NCBI GenBank assembly: GCA_039934635.1
Contig: JBDTLT010000010.1
Coordinates: forward strand, 1 to 64,000
Reading direction: 5' to 3'
DNA: 64,000 bases
Source: DATLFA01 sp039934635
Lineage (GTDB): Bacteria; Actinomycetota; Acidimicrobiia; Acidimicrobiales; WLNW01
This document shows, piece by piece, positions 8,491 to 16,281 of this stretch; position 1 is the first letter of the stretch, and each line of letters begins with the position of its first letter. A program made the position numbers and the translations under genes. The notes beneath the pieces were generated by a model, which ran no database searches, was not told the DNA's origin, and was given only the letters and a program-made list of their open reading frames with translations.

Positions 8491-9399
8491 ATGGATGCCA
8501 CGCGAATCAAGGGCGACCTACTTCCGGTCGTGGAGACGCTGCTGGCGCGGCACCTCGAAACCGCGCACGAATGGTTCCCGCACGAATACGTGCCGTGGGG
8601 ACGAGGTCAATACTCGAACGGCGACCCGTCATGGGGCGACGACCCCTTGCTCGATCCGGCCGCGCGCGTCGCGCTCACCGTCAACCTGTTGACCGAGGAC
8701 AATCTCCCGTTGTATTTCGCCGAGCTCTATCGCCTCGGCAAGGACGATGCGTGGGGTGAATGGGCGCGTCGCTGGACGGCAGAGGAAGGCCGGCACTCGA
8801 TCGTGATCCGTGATTACCTCATGGTCACCCGCGCTCTCGATCCGGTGGCGCTCGAACGGGCGCGCATGCGCCAAGTGACCTCGGGCGCGGTGCCGTCATT
8901 CGATTGCGTTACCGATGCACTCGTCTACACGACGCTGCAAGAGCTCGCGACGCGCATCTCACATCGCAACACCGGCAAGTTGCTGACCGACGCGGTCGGC
9001 GTGGCGGTGATGAACCGCGTTGCCGCCGACGAGAACCTGCACCACCTCTTCTACCGTGACCTTGCCTGCGCGGCGATCGAACTCGCGCCGTCAGAAATGG
9101 TGAGGGCGATCGATCGGGTCGTGCGCAACTTCACGATGCCGGGCACGGATATCGCAGACTTCGCCCGGCACGCGCGCACGATGGCCAAGGCGGGCGTCTA
9201 TAGCTTGGCGATCCATCACGACCAGATACTCGTGCCGATCGTGATGCAACGGTGGGGACTCGAGCAGATGGAAGGGCTCGACGACGATGCCGAGCGCGCT
9301 CGGGAGCGGGCGTTGCGCTATATCGCGCGACTCGGCAAGGTCTCGCGACGTCTCGAATCCTCGATGAGTGAACGCGCCGAGAAGGCTTCGGTTTCCTGA
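8491..9399 (+). CDS. Acyl-ACP desaturase (DesA-type soluble diiron enzyme)
   Basis: A 302-residue soluble desaturase. All diiron ligand motifs are visible: E69 (TEDNLP), E98/E99 with H102 (EEGRH), E151 with H158 (ELATRISH), and E181 with H184 (ADENLHH). It introduces a double bond into ACP-bound fatty acids, with electrons from a ferredoxin system not encoded nearby. An AAGGGGA ribosome site lies ahead of ATG 8491. The 297-base upstream region 8194-8490 is shared with the divergent lipoprotein gene; I see no firm promoter in it. Confidence 0.92.
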   Translation: MDATRIKGDLLPVVETLLARHLETAHEWFPHEYVPWGRGQYSNGDPSWGDDPLLDPAARVALTVNLLTEDNLPLYFAELYRLGKDDAWGEWARRWTAEEGRHSIVIRDYLMVTRALDPVALERARMRQVTSGAVPSFDCVTDALVYTTLQELATRISHRNTGKLLTDAVGVAVMNRVAADENLHHLFYRDLACAAIELAPSEMVRAIDRVVRNFTMPGTDIADFARHARTMAKAGVYSLAIHHDQILVPIVMQRWGLEQMEGLDDDAERARERALRYIARLGKVSRRLESSMSERAEKASVS

Positions 9400-9414
9400 C
9401 CGGACGAGCGCGCG

Positions 9415-9649
9415 GTCAGCAGTAAGAGCAGCCCGAGCCCCGCGATCACGAGATTCACGCCGGCCCACAGTTGCGTCAGTCGCCGATAGAGCGGCACGAT
9501 CGCCGGCCGTGCTCGACGTCGGGGGAGATCGAACAGAAGTCGTGCGCGAATCGTGCGACCAGCGGTGTGCCCGTGGCGATCGACGCCCAGAACAAGAGAC
9601 TGAGGACGAGCTTTCCGACGACGACGCGGCGGCCGTGCGCCCGGGGGTC
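9415..9649 (-). pseudogene. Decayed integral membrane protein gene (frameshifted, truncated at both ends)
   Basis: Just after the stop of the GAF-ANTAR gene, the same frame continues without a usable start codon into membrane-protein-like sequence (VVVGKLVLSLLFWASIATGT, then PLVARFAHDF). It hits a stop near 9477. A second frame, one base off, takes over near 9505-9512 with RPAIVPLYRRLTQLWAGVNL and a hydrophobic LVIAGLGLLLLLT segment before running into the end of the desaturase gene. Adding one C near 9510 would join the halves. The pattern GTPLV-R-A-HDF followed by RR-LT-LWAGVNL looks like an uncharacterised, septation-A-like membrane family. It appears to be a gene remnant rather than a functional cistron. 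Confidence 0.6.
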
Positions 9650-10390
9650 TCAGGGGTGTGGTGGCGCCCGCATCTCGTCTGCCGCGTCCGCCGGCAGCGT
9701 CCCCGCGACGAGATTGGTCGCCACGTCTGCAAGCAATAGGTTGTTCGAGCGCGCGTATCGCCGCAGTCGCTCGAACGCCTCTTCGGTGCTCACGCCGAGG
9801 CGTTCGGCGAGTAGTCCCTTGGCTTGTTCGATCGCGACGCGAGAATTGAGGGCCGACTGGAGTTGCGTCGACAACAACTGCGAGTCGTGCATCGCCCGAT
9901 GGTGCAACAGGCCGATGGTGGCGATGTCGGCCAACGCTTGCGCGAGCTTGAGATCTTCCTCGTCCCAGGGCGCTTGGTTGGTGTTGAACAAATTGAGGGC
10001 GCCGATGACGTTCGCCCTGAGCCGCATCGGCACGGCATAGATCGATCGGTATCCGGCGTTGCGTACATGTGTGGCAAAACCGGGCCATTGCCGGGAAATG
10101 CCGTCGAGATCGTCGGCGCCGACCGCCGCGGCAGTGCGAAACGCGTCGAGACAAGGTCCTTCGGATGATTGCAACTCGAGGAGCTCGAGCGTGCGCATCT
10201 GCTCGCTCGACGAGGCCACCACGCGAAGGTCGCCGAGAGGATCTACCAACATCAGGCCGCCGTCAGTGGCCCCCAGCAATTCGACACAGCGTTCTGTCAG
10301 TAGTGTCATGAAATCGACGACGTCGAAATCGTCTACGAGGGTGTCGGCCAACTCGACGAACGCCTTCGAGAGTCGTTGTTCACGGAACAT
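9650..10390 (-). CDS. GAF-ANTAR domain antitermination regulator
   Basis: A 246-residue protein. Residues about 20-165 form a GAF sensor domain (DGGLMLVDPLGDL, SSEGPCLDAFRT, YRSIYAVPMRLRANVIGALNLF). About 175-235 form an ANTAR RNA-binding three-helix domain (LNSRVAIEQAKGLLAERLGV, then AFERLRRYARSNN). ANTAR proteins bind paired hexanucleotide hairpins in nascent RNA and stop termination; the GAF signal is unknown. The ATG at 10390 is followed in the family-typical way by a helix that packs on GAF. It is transcribed leftward and followed by the decayed membrane gene. Confidence 0.93.
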   Translation of the reverse strand: MFREQRLSKAFVELADTLVDDFDVVDFMTLLTERCVELLGATDGGLMLVDPLGDLRVVASSSEQMRTLELLELQSSEGPCLDAFRTAAAVGADDLDGISRQWPGFATHVRNAGYRSIYAVPMRLRANVIGALNLFNTNQAPWDEEDLKLAQALADIATIGLLHHRAMHDSQLLSTQLQSALNSRVAIEQAKGLLAERLGVSTEEAFERLRRYARSNNLLLADVATNLVAGTLPADAADEMRAPPHP

Positions 10391-10575
10391 GGTCGACCCT
10401 TCTCACGTGGATTCAGCGATGCTCGAATGATCGCGAGCCCGTCGATCAGTGATTGTCCCCACTATCGCGCAAAATGGGTGAGATAGCGAGGGTGATTGAC
10501 ATCACCAATTCCCCAACATTTGTGGGGTAACCAGCGGCGCTACAGCGTCTTGACCGAGCGCACGACCGGTTCCCG

Positions 10576-10616
10576 CGTGGCGGTTGGCTCGACGACGCGA
10601 GCCGAGACGCGCCACG
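10576..10616. terminator. Nested hairpin downstream of the 10668 gene
   Basis: CGTGGCG (10576-10582) pairs with CGCCACG (10610-10616), enclosing a second stem GGCTCG/CGAGCC (10586-10591 with 10598-10603) over a 6-base loop. It abuts the stronger hairpin at 10616-10651. There is no T-run. It could add to termination or be a structured RNA element. Confidence 0.45.
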
Positions 10617-10651
10617 AGGGCGGCCGATCCGGGTGGGGATCGTCCGCCCTC
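10616..10651 (-). terminator. Strong hairpin terminator after the 10668-11330 gene
   Basis: GAGGGCGGCCGATCC and GGATCGTCCGCCCTC form a 15-base stem with a single mismatch over a 6-base loop, 17 bases downstream of the stop of the leftward membrane-protein gene. The lack of a U-tract is usual for actinobacterial hairpin terminators. The rest of the 277-base gap 10391-10667 shows no gene. Confidence 0.7.
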
Positions 10652-10667
10652 GCGTTGTGCGGGAGAG

Positions 10668-11330
10668 TTAGACGCCGACGAGCGGCTTGGTCTCCGGCTT
10701 TGCCTGCGGTTGCTCGGGAGCAGCGAAGGTCTTGTCCTTGGGTGTCTTGAACGCGTGGATGAGCCCAGCGATCGACAGCAGTGCCAGCAGCGCGGCCGCG
10801 ATGTAGGCGACGGATGCCGCTTGTTCGCCCTTCACACCGAAGACGCTGAAACCGAATGACGTCAGCAGCAGGCCGCGCAGGGTCTCGCCCTTGAAGAGGG
10901 TCTCACGCTGCGTCGTCATGTCGGTGAGTTGCTTCTGCAGTGCAGGCAGCGTCGGGTCGTTGGCGTTGGCGGCGGTGGCCGCGGTGATCTTGGCGCGAAG
11001 TGCCGTCTGTGCGTCGCCGAGCGTTGCGTACGTGAGTCCACCGGCAGTCGACTTGACGTGCAGGCCGATGAAGTCGTTCGCATAGCATTCGGCTTGCTTG
11101 CCGGTCAGCAGCGGTTGTCCCGCGTACTTGACGAGACACGCCGATTCTTTCTCTTCGGCGGTGAGTGTGTCGGCAGTCTTGAAGGTGATCTTCTGCTCGC
11201 CGAGTTGCTCCGCGACATAGGTCTTGGCGAAGTTCGCGTTGCTTGTCATGACCATGCCGAGCACCAACAGCAGCACGGCGAGACCAAGCCCGCCGGCGCT
11301 GAAGAGGACATCGAGGGTTCTGCGTTTCAT
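10668..11330 (-). CDS. Conserved membrane protein of unknown function
   Basis: A 220-residue protein with a membrane segment at about residues 8-28 (GGLGLAVLLLVLGMVMTSN) and another at about 172-195 (SVAYIAAALLALLSIAGLIH). The roughly 130-residue soluble region between them contains two Cys (ACLVKYAG and QAECYAND), a pair that could form a disulphide outside the cell. A proline/lysine-rich tail follows. The family is not one I can name. It is flanked by strong hairpins downstream and by the alcohol dehydrogenase gene upstream with a 59-base gap, so it may be its own unit or follow that gene. Confidence 0.75.
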   Translation of the reverse strand: MKRRTLDVLFSAGGLGLAVLLLVLGMVMTSNANFAKTYVAEQLGEQKITFKTADTLTAEEKESACLVKYAGQPLLTGKQAECYANDFIGLHVKSTAGGLTYATLGDAQTALRAKITAATAANANDPTLPALQKQLTDMTTQRETLFKGETLRGLLLTSFGFSVFGVKGEQAASVAYIAAALLALLSIAGLIHAFKTPKDKTFAAPEQPQAKPETKPLVGV

Positions 11331-11389
11331 CTATTTCTTCTCCTTGTAGGTGTGCAATTCGTAGTTGGTGTGCATTTCGGACATGAACG

Positions 11390-12433
11390 TCATGCCCGCG
11401 TGATGACGACCTTCAGTGCGCCGGTGTCGCCGGCCCGGCTGAAGACGTCGTAGGCCTCTTCGAACTGGTCGAGAGTGAAGTGGTGCGTGACGAAGCGAGC
11501 GGCATCAACCTGATGACTGGTCACGAGGCGCAACAGCGTGGGTGTCGTGTAGGTATCGACGAGGCCCGTGGTGATCGTCACGTTGCGGCTCCACAGTTGC
11601 TCGAGATGCAACGTTGCAGGTTCGCCGTGGACACCGATGTTCGCAATGTGGCCGCCGGGGCGGGCCAACTGAGTGGCGAGTTCGAACGTGGCCGGTACGC
11701 CAACCGCTTCGATCGCCACATCCGCGCCCAAGCCACCGGTGAGTTGGGCGACAACCGCGACCGCGTCTTCACGCGAGTTGTTGATCACGATGTCGGCGCC
11801 GAATTGCTTCGCTGCTTCCAACCGCGTGTCGGCCAAGTCGATGGCGACGATGTGGCTGGGGCTGAACAAGCGAGCGCCCATGATGGCGCTCAGCCCGATC
11901 GGACCAGCGCCCACGACGGCGACGACATCGCCCGGTTGCACCTTGCCGTTGAGGACACCGACCTCGTAGCCGGTCGGCAAGATGTCGGCCAGCATCAAGA
12001 TCTGTTCATCCGTTGCGCCGGCGGGTACGGGATAGGTCGAGGTGTCCGCGAACGGAACCCGCACGTACTCGGCTTGCGTGCCGTTGATCAAGTGGCCGAG
12101 GATCCATCCGCCCCCACCGAGGCATTGGCCGTAGCGGCCTTCGCGGCAGAAGCGGCACGCGCCGCAGGCGGTGATGCACGAGACGAGCACGCGGTCGCCG
12201 ACCTTCACGTTCTTGACGCCGCTTCCGACAGCATCGACCGTGCCGACTGCTTCGTGGCCGAGGATGCGTCCATCGGTCACTGCGGGTACGTCGCCCTTCA
12301 AGATGTGCAGATCAGTGCCACAGATCGTGGTGGCGTCAACGCGAACGATCGCGTCGGTGTCATTCGTGATCGTCGGCTTGGCTACTTCTTCCCAGGCCTT
12401 TTGGCCGGGACCGTGGTATACGAGCGCCTTCAT
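11390..12433 (-). CDS. Zinc-dependent alcohol dehydrogenase (MDR family)
   Basis: A 347-residue medium-chain dehydrogenase. Catalytic zinc ligands are C38 (ICGTDLH) and H60/E61 (GHEAVG). Structural zinc is held by four Cys at 90, 93, 96 and 104 (CGACRFCREGRYGQC). The NAD(P)-binding turn is VVGAGPIGLSA, about residue 170. The overall pattern resembles bacterial NAD-dependent isopropanol/butanediol-type dehydrogenases. An AGGAGG ribosome site lies 6 bases ahead of ATG 12433. A GGGACGAAAGTC element lies about 58 bases upstream and may be an operator (see findings). Confidence 0.93.
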   Translation of the reverse strand: MKALVYHGPGQKAWEEVAKPTITNDTDAIVRVDATTICGTDLHILKGDVPAVTDGRILGHEAVGTVDAVGSGVKNVKVGDRVLVSCITACGACRFCREGRYGQCLGGGGWILGHLINGTQAEYVRVPFADTSTYPVPAGATDEQILMLADILPTGYEVGVLNGKVQPGDVVAVVGAGPIGLSAIMGARLFSPSHIVAIDLADTRLEAAKQFGADIVINNSREDAVAVVAQLTGGLGADVAIEAVGVPATFELATQLARPGGHIANIGVHGEPATLHLEQLWSRNVTITTGLVDTYTTPTLLRLVTSHQVDAARFVTHHFTLDQFEEAYDVFSRAGDTGALKVVITRA

Positions 12434-12555
12434 GAGCAACCTCCTGGTTGTTCTAGAGACCAGGATGAAGCCTGCGAGCGCGTCCCAGTAGGGACGAAAG
12501 TCAGTCCTTGAGCCATCGTGTCTCCTGGTGTCGATCAAACCGATCGCGCTACCAG

Positions 12556-12580
12556 GGTCTGGAGCACCGCTCCCAGAGCC
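12556..12580 (-). terminator. Possible hairpin terminator after the acetyltransferase gene
   Basis: GGAGC/GCTCC with a 3-base loop, extended by TCT/AGA and GG/CC across single-base bulges, 53-77 bases after the stop of the leftward gene at 12633. It is imperfect and lacks a T-run. Confidence 0.4.
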
Positions 12581-12632
12581 GGCCTAATCGCCGACTCGAC
12601 ACGTCAGGGCAGTTGTCGTGATGGGGGTCACC

Positions 12633-13295
12633 TTATCGGCGGACGCGCGAAATACTCGCTGGTCGCGGCCGCGCCGGTATGCCGACGGCGGTGACGGCGT
12701 CGGGCAGGTCGGTGACGACGACCGCACCGGCGCCGACGGTGACCCATGCGCCGATCGAAAGGTTCTGAATGACGGTGGAGCCGGCACCAACGAGTGTGCC
12801 TTCACCGATCGACACGTTGCCGCTCACGGTGACGCCCGGGCTGACCGTGACGTAGTCGGCGATGCGGCAATCGTGGCTGACCGATGCATTCACATTGACA
12901 TGCGCGTGGCGTCCCAAGGTCACATTGGTCGTGATGCGCGCGCCGGCCGCGATCACGACACCCGGGCCCAGCGCGACGAACGCGCCGAGCGTGGCATCGG
13001 GATGCACGAGCACCGCGGCTTCGAAGCCCCACTCGGTGAGTTGTCGATCGATCTGTCGGCGGTGGGACGACACGCCGATACCGATCACGTAGCGGATCTG
13101 CTGCTCGCGGTCGCGCAGAGATGCGAGCGGGCCCAAGATGTGCGAGCCGCGCGCCGCGACGAGCGACTCGTTGTCGGTTCGCTCGTCTACGAAGCCGAGA
13201 AATTCGAACGTCGCTGCACGAGCGTTGATCGCTTGGACGATGTCGAGCGTCTCGCGTCCGTGTCCGCCCGCGCCGATGATGACGAGCGGTGTCAC
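12633..13295 (-). CDS. NeuD/PglD-like sugar O/N-acyltransferase
   Basis: A 220-residue protein with the two-part build of PglD. An N-terminal Rossmann-like UDP-sugar-binding domain (LVIIGAGGHGRETLDI) is followed from about residue 100 by a left-handed beta-helix of hexapeptide repeats (for example HPDATLGAFVALGPGVVIAAGA and NVNASVSHDCRIADYVTVSP). The catalytic His is probably in the SHDC segment. PglD acetylates the 4-amino sugar made by PglE. The gene overlaps the upstream PglC/PglA-like fusion by GTGA, so it should act on the same sugar pathway. The product could also be an O-acetyl sugar. Confidence 0.85.
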   Translation of the reverse strand: MTPLVIIGAGGHGRETLDIVQAINARAATFEFLGFVDERTDNESLVAARGSHILGPLASLRDREQQIRYVIGIGVSSHRRQIDRQLTEWGFEAAVLVHPDATLGAFVALGPGVVIAAGARITTNVTLGRHAHVNVNASVSHDCRIADYVTVSPGVTVSGNVSIGEGTLVGAGSTVIQNLSIGAWVTVGAGAVVVTDLPDAVTAVGIPARPRPASISRVRR

Positions 13296-15160
13296 TGCGG
13301 GGCGGACCCGTTGCGCGACGGTTCGTCGAAGCGTGGCATCGTCGCGTGACCGGCTTGCCGGATGCCGGAACCGGCGAATACGCGCGGCACGGTGCGCATC
13401 ATGATGCGAAGATCCAAGCCGAGCGACCAATTGTCGACGTACCACACGTCGGTCGTCAGCCGTTCCTCCCACGTGCTCGCGTTGCGACCGTTCACTTGCG
13501 CCAAGCCGGTGATGCCGGGAAGCACTTCGTGCCGGCGCGCTTGCCGCGGTGTGTAGTGCTCTAGATAGTCGGGGAGCAGTGGTCGTGGTCCCACGATGCT
13601 CATCTCGCCGCGCAACACGTTGACCAACTCGGGTAGCTCGTCGAGGCTCGTGGCGCGCAGCACGCGACCGAGACGGGTCAGTCGCTGTTCGTCGGGCAAC
13701 GGACGGCCTTCGGAATCGCAGGCGTTTCGCATAGTGCGGAACTTGTAGAGGCGAAACGGTATGCCGTCGAGGCCTGGTCGTTCTTGCACGAAGAGCACCG
13801 GGCGACCGTGGCGGAGGCACACGGCGAGTGCAACTACGCCCAATACCGGCGCGAGCGCGGCGAGTGCCGTGGCCGCGACCACGACGTCGAACGCGCGCTT
13901 CATCAATTGGCTGGCCGTGCGTCGAGGCGTGCGCCGTCGTCGCCAGCGTGCTGGTGGCGCGAGCCCAGAGAGGGCTCGTTCGTATGTGTCGAAGACGGTC
14001 GCCACGATCGTTCGTTCGTCGAACTCGGCGCGCGCGCGGCGAGCGCTCGAGACGCCCATGCGGTGCCGCAATGGCGCGTCGTCTGCGAGTTGGCGCAGCG
14101 CATCTGCGAGACGTGCTGGATCGCGTGGGGGGACGAGCAGACCGTTGTCACCGTGGCGCACGACCTGACGGCAGCCACGGATGTCGGTCGCGACGATCGG
14201 TAGCCCCATCGCCGCGGCCTCCATGGCCGCGCGAGGGAATCCCTCGCGGTGTGACGGCAGCGCGAACACGTCCATTGCCGAATAAAGACGTTCGACATCG
14301 TGGCGCAGGCCAAGGAAGCGCACACCGGCGGCGCGCGCATCGTCGACCGAAGTGCGATCCAACGAGTCAGCTTTTTCGGGGTCATCCGGGCCGGCGACGA
14401 CGAGCACAGCGCGCGGTCCGAGCGAGCGTACGGCTTCGAACAGTTCGGGGTATCCCTTTTCGGCCACGAGCCGCCCGACGATGCCGATGACGACGTGACC
14501 ATCATCGATACCGAGTTCGGCGCGCACCGATTCGCGAGTGCCGAGTGGTAGGCGACTGCGATCGAAGCGAGCGAGATCGACGCCGTTGCCGAGGCTCGTG
14601 AGCTTGCGCCTCGGCGTGAGGTGATAGCGACGGAGCAGCTCGACATCCTCGGGACTCTGTACGAGTTCGGCGTGCGAAAAGCGGGCGGCGAGCGCTTCGA
14701 GGCTGTACACGACGAGGCGCTTGGCGCGTCGGTCATCGTCGCTCGCATAGAGACCATGCACCGTGTTGACGACGACGGGTACGCCGGCGAGGCGGCCCAC
14801 GATGCGGCCGTAGATGCCGGGCTTGGGATTGTGCGTGTGCAGCACATCGGGTCGTTCTCGGCGAAGGACGCGCCACAGCTCGATGGCCGATTTCACATCG
14901 GCGATGATGTTCATGCGGCGCGTCGACGACTCGAGTGCAATGTGGCGGATCCCTGCGGCCTCGAGCTCGGCGACATGGGGGCCGGGAGCGCTGATGCCGA
15001 TCGCCTCGCCACCGCGGTCGATCACGGCGGTGAGCTGCGGCAACAACAGGTAGCGCAGGCTGACATCGACGGTCGTGAGGTGCGCGACGCGTAGGCCGTG
15101 GATCGCCGTACGAGGGGGGGAGCCGGCGTCGAGGTGCGGGGGTACGTTCCGCTCGACCAT
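13292..15160 (-). CDS. Fused GT4 glycosyltransferase and PglC-type phosphoglycosyl transferase
   Basis: A 622-residue two-enzyme protein. Residues about 20-400 are a GT-B family 4 glycosyltransferase (IVGRLVAEKGYPELFEAV at 227-244, and the nucleotide-sugar glutamate motif REGFPRAAMEA near 305-315). After a basic linker (407-415), residues about 418-610 are a monotopic phosphoglycosyl transferase. This has a reentrant hydrophobic helix, RPVLFVQERPGLDG, LYKFRTMR, the catalytic Asp-Glu pair D507-E508 in SLDELPEL, and VGPRPLLPDY. The second half would load sugar-1-phosphate onto undecaprenyl phosphate at the inner membrane face, and the first half would add the next sugar. In Campylobacter these are separate proteins (PglC, PglA). 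Confidence 0.92.
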   Translation of the reverse strand: MVERNVPPHLDAGSPPRTAIHGLRVAHLTTVDVSLRYLLLPQLTAVIDRGGEAIGISAPGPHVAELEAAGIRHIALESSTRRMNIIADVKSAIELWRVLRRERPDVLHTHNPKPGIYGRIVGRLAGVPVVVNTVHGLYASDDDRRAKRLVVYSLEALAARFSHAELVQSPEDVELLRRYHLTPRRKLTSLGNGVDLARFDRSRLPLGTRESVRAELGIDDGHVVIGIVGRLVAEKGYPELFEAVRSLGPRAVLVVAGPDDPEKADSLDRTSVDDARAAGVRFLGLRHDVERLYSAMDVFALPSHREGFPRAAMEAAAMGLPIVATDIRGCRQVVRHGDNGLLVPPRDPARLADALRQLADDAPLRHRMGVSSARRARAEFDERTIVATVFDTYERALSGLAPPARWRRRRTPRRTASQLMKRAFDVVVAATALAALAPVLGVVALAVCLRHGRPVLFVQERPGLDGIPFRLYKFRTMRNACDSEGRPLPDEQRLTRLGRVLRATSLDELPELVNVLRGEMSIVGPRPLLPDYLEHYTPRQARRHEVLPGITGLAQVNGRNASTWEERLTTDVWYVDNWSLGLDLRIMMRTVPRVFAGSGIRQAGHATMPRFDEPSRNGSAPQ

Positions 15161-15219
15161 GTTCGAAGGGTACCGGCGGCCTAGTCGTTGTTTGCTCGTT
15201 CGCGCGGCATAGTCGATGA

Positions 15220-16209
15220 ATGGCCGAACCGTGTCGCTCCACGCGAGCCACCTGCGTCCTCGACACACTGCGCGATGCAATACACGCGACCGAGTTCACC
15301 ACGGGCGCACGCGTCGGGCTCATCGCGCTCGCGATCACGGTGGTGGTCGGCGTTGTGTGGTGGCGTCTTCGCCCGGCTGCGTGCCCGTTGCCGATCGTGG
15401 GATTGGCGGCGACGGCGGCGGCTGCTTACGCGCTACGAGATGCAGTTTGGTTGCCGAATCGCGTCGTGCTCGCGCTCGCATTGCTCACATTGGCCGGTCT
15501 CGTGGTCGATGTCTTCCGGCTCTCCGTGTTGGGCCTTTTGGTGGGCGCACTCCCGGGCGCGCTCGTGCTCGACTCTGCGCCGACTCTCGTCGAGGTGCGA
15601 TGGGTGCGCGTGTTGGTATTCGCCACGACAGTGGTCGGAGGGGCGGCACTTGCGTCATTCGACCGACGGTGGGCGCGCCATGGTCTCGGCGCGCCGCTCG
15701 TGGCTCTCTGGGCGGTCGGGGTCTACGTGACGGTGCCCGACACCGAAGCGGCACTCGCGGTACTCGGAGCCCTGCTCGTGGTGTCCGCCGGTGCGTGGCC
15801 GTTGCGGCTCGGAAGTTTGGGGGCCTGCGGTTCGCTGCCGTTGGCCGGGCTGTTCGCATGGACCGCTCCCTACGGTGGTTTGGGCCGGCACAGCTCGATC
15901 GTCGGCGCGGTCGCGTGCATGGGGTTGTTGCTGGTCGAGCCGGCCACCCGGGCGCTGCGCGGGGGCGGCACCGGACCGATCGACATGATCGCCCGGCCCG
16001 AGCGCGGCCGTTGGTGGACGCTGCCCGCAGTGGTGCCGGTCCAGCTCGCGCTGGTTTTCGTGGCGGCTCGGGTTGCCGGACTGGGCCACCGGGTCGACCG
16101 AGCGGTCGCAATCGTCGTTGCCGAAGCCGCGTTCGCGCTGCTGGCGTCGTGGTGGTTTGCATCGTCGAACACGAACAATGATCGAAAATTGGTCAGACAG
16201 TCAAAATAA
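15220..16209 (+). CDS. Polytopic membrane protein of unknown function
   Basis: A 329-residue protein made almost entirely of hydrophobic segments, about nine or ten, starting near residue 33 (VGLIALAITVVVGVVWW) with short basic loops. No catalytic motif is apparent. It is divergent from the fused transferase gene with a 59-base gap, and lies 72 bases ahead of the sugar dehydrogenase gene. Its position inside the glycan locus suggests a membrane role in polymer assembly or export, but that is inference only. ATG 15220 is one of two closely spaced ATGs; the other is out of frame. Confidence 0.7.
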   Translation: MAEPCRSTRATCVLDTLRDAIHATEFTTGARVGLIALAITVVVGVVWWRLRPAACPLPIVGLAATAAAAYALRDAVWLPNRVVLALALLTLAGLVVDVFRLSVLGLLVGALPGALVLDSAPTLVEVRWVRVLVFATTVVGGAALASFDRRWARHGLGAPLVALWAVGVYVTVPDTEAALAVLGALLVVSAGAWPLRLGSLGACGSLPLAGLFAWTAPYGGLGRHSSIVGAVACMGLLLVEPATRALRGGGTGPIDMIARPERGRWWTLPAVVPVQLALVFVAARVAGLGHRVDRAVAIVVAEAAFALLASWWFASSNTNNDRKLVRQSK

Positions 16210-16232
16210 CTATGCCGTTATCCCTATAAATG

Positions 16233-16277
16233 ACTAGTCCGACTTCCCTATGCGGACGACTTCTGTTAACGATGCAT
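16233..16277 (+). promoter_or_regulatory. Partial copy of the shared glycan-operon control element
   Basis: ACTAGTCC (16233-16240), 4 bases, then TCCCTAT matches the first half of the element conserved at 23574 and 32747. The -10 position here reads ATGCAT and is not conserved. It lies directly ahead of the sugar dehydrogenase start at 16282. An inverted repeat AGTCCG ... CGGACGACT overlaps it. Confidence 0.4.
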
Positions 16278-16281
16278 CGCC

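Noticed and set aside
12434..12538. N-terminal extension of the alcohol dehydrogenase
   Set aside because: The AGGAGG ribosome site directly before ATG 12433 and the family start argue against it; the extension is untypical sequence.
16200..16260. Second strong promoter TATAAAT ahead of the sugar dehydrogenase
   Set aside because: The AT-rich TATAAAT at 16224-16230 is attractive, but no -35 at a proper distance is evident, and the partial conserved element at 16233 offers a competing explanation.
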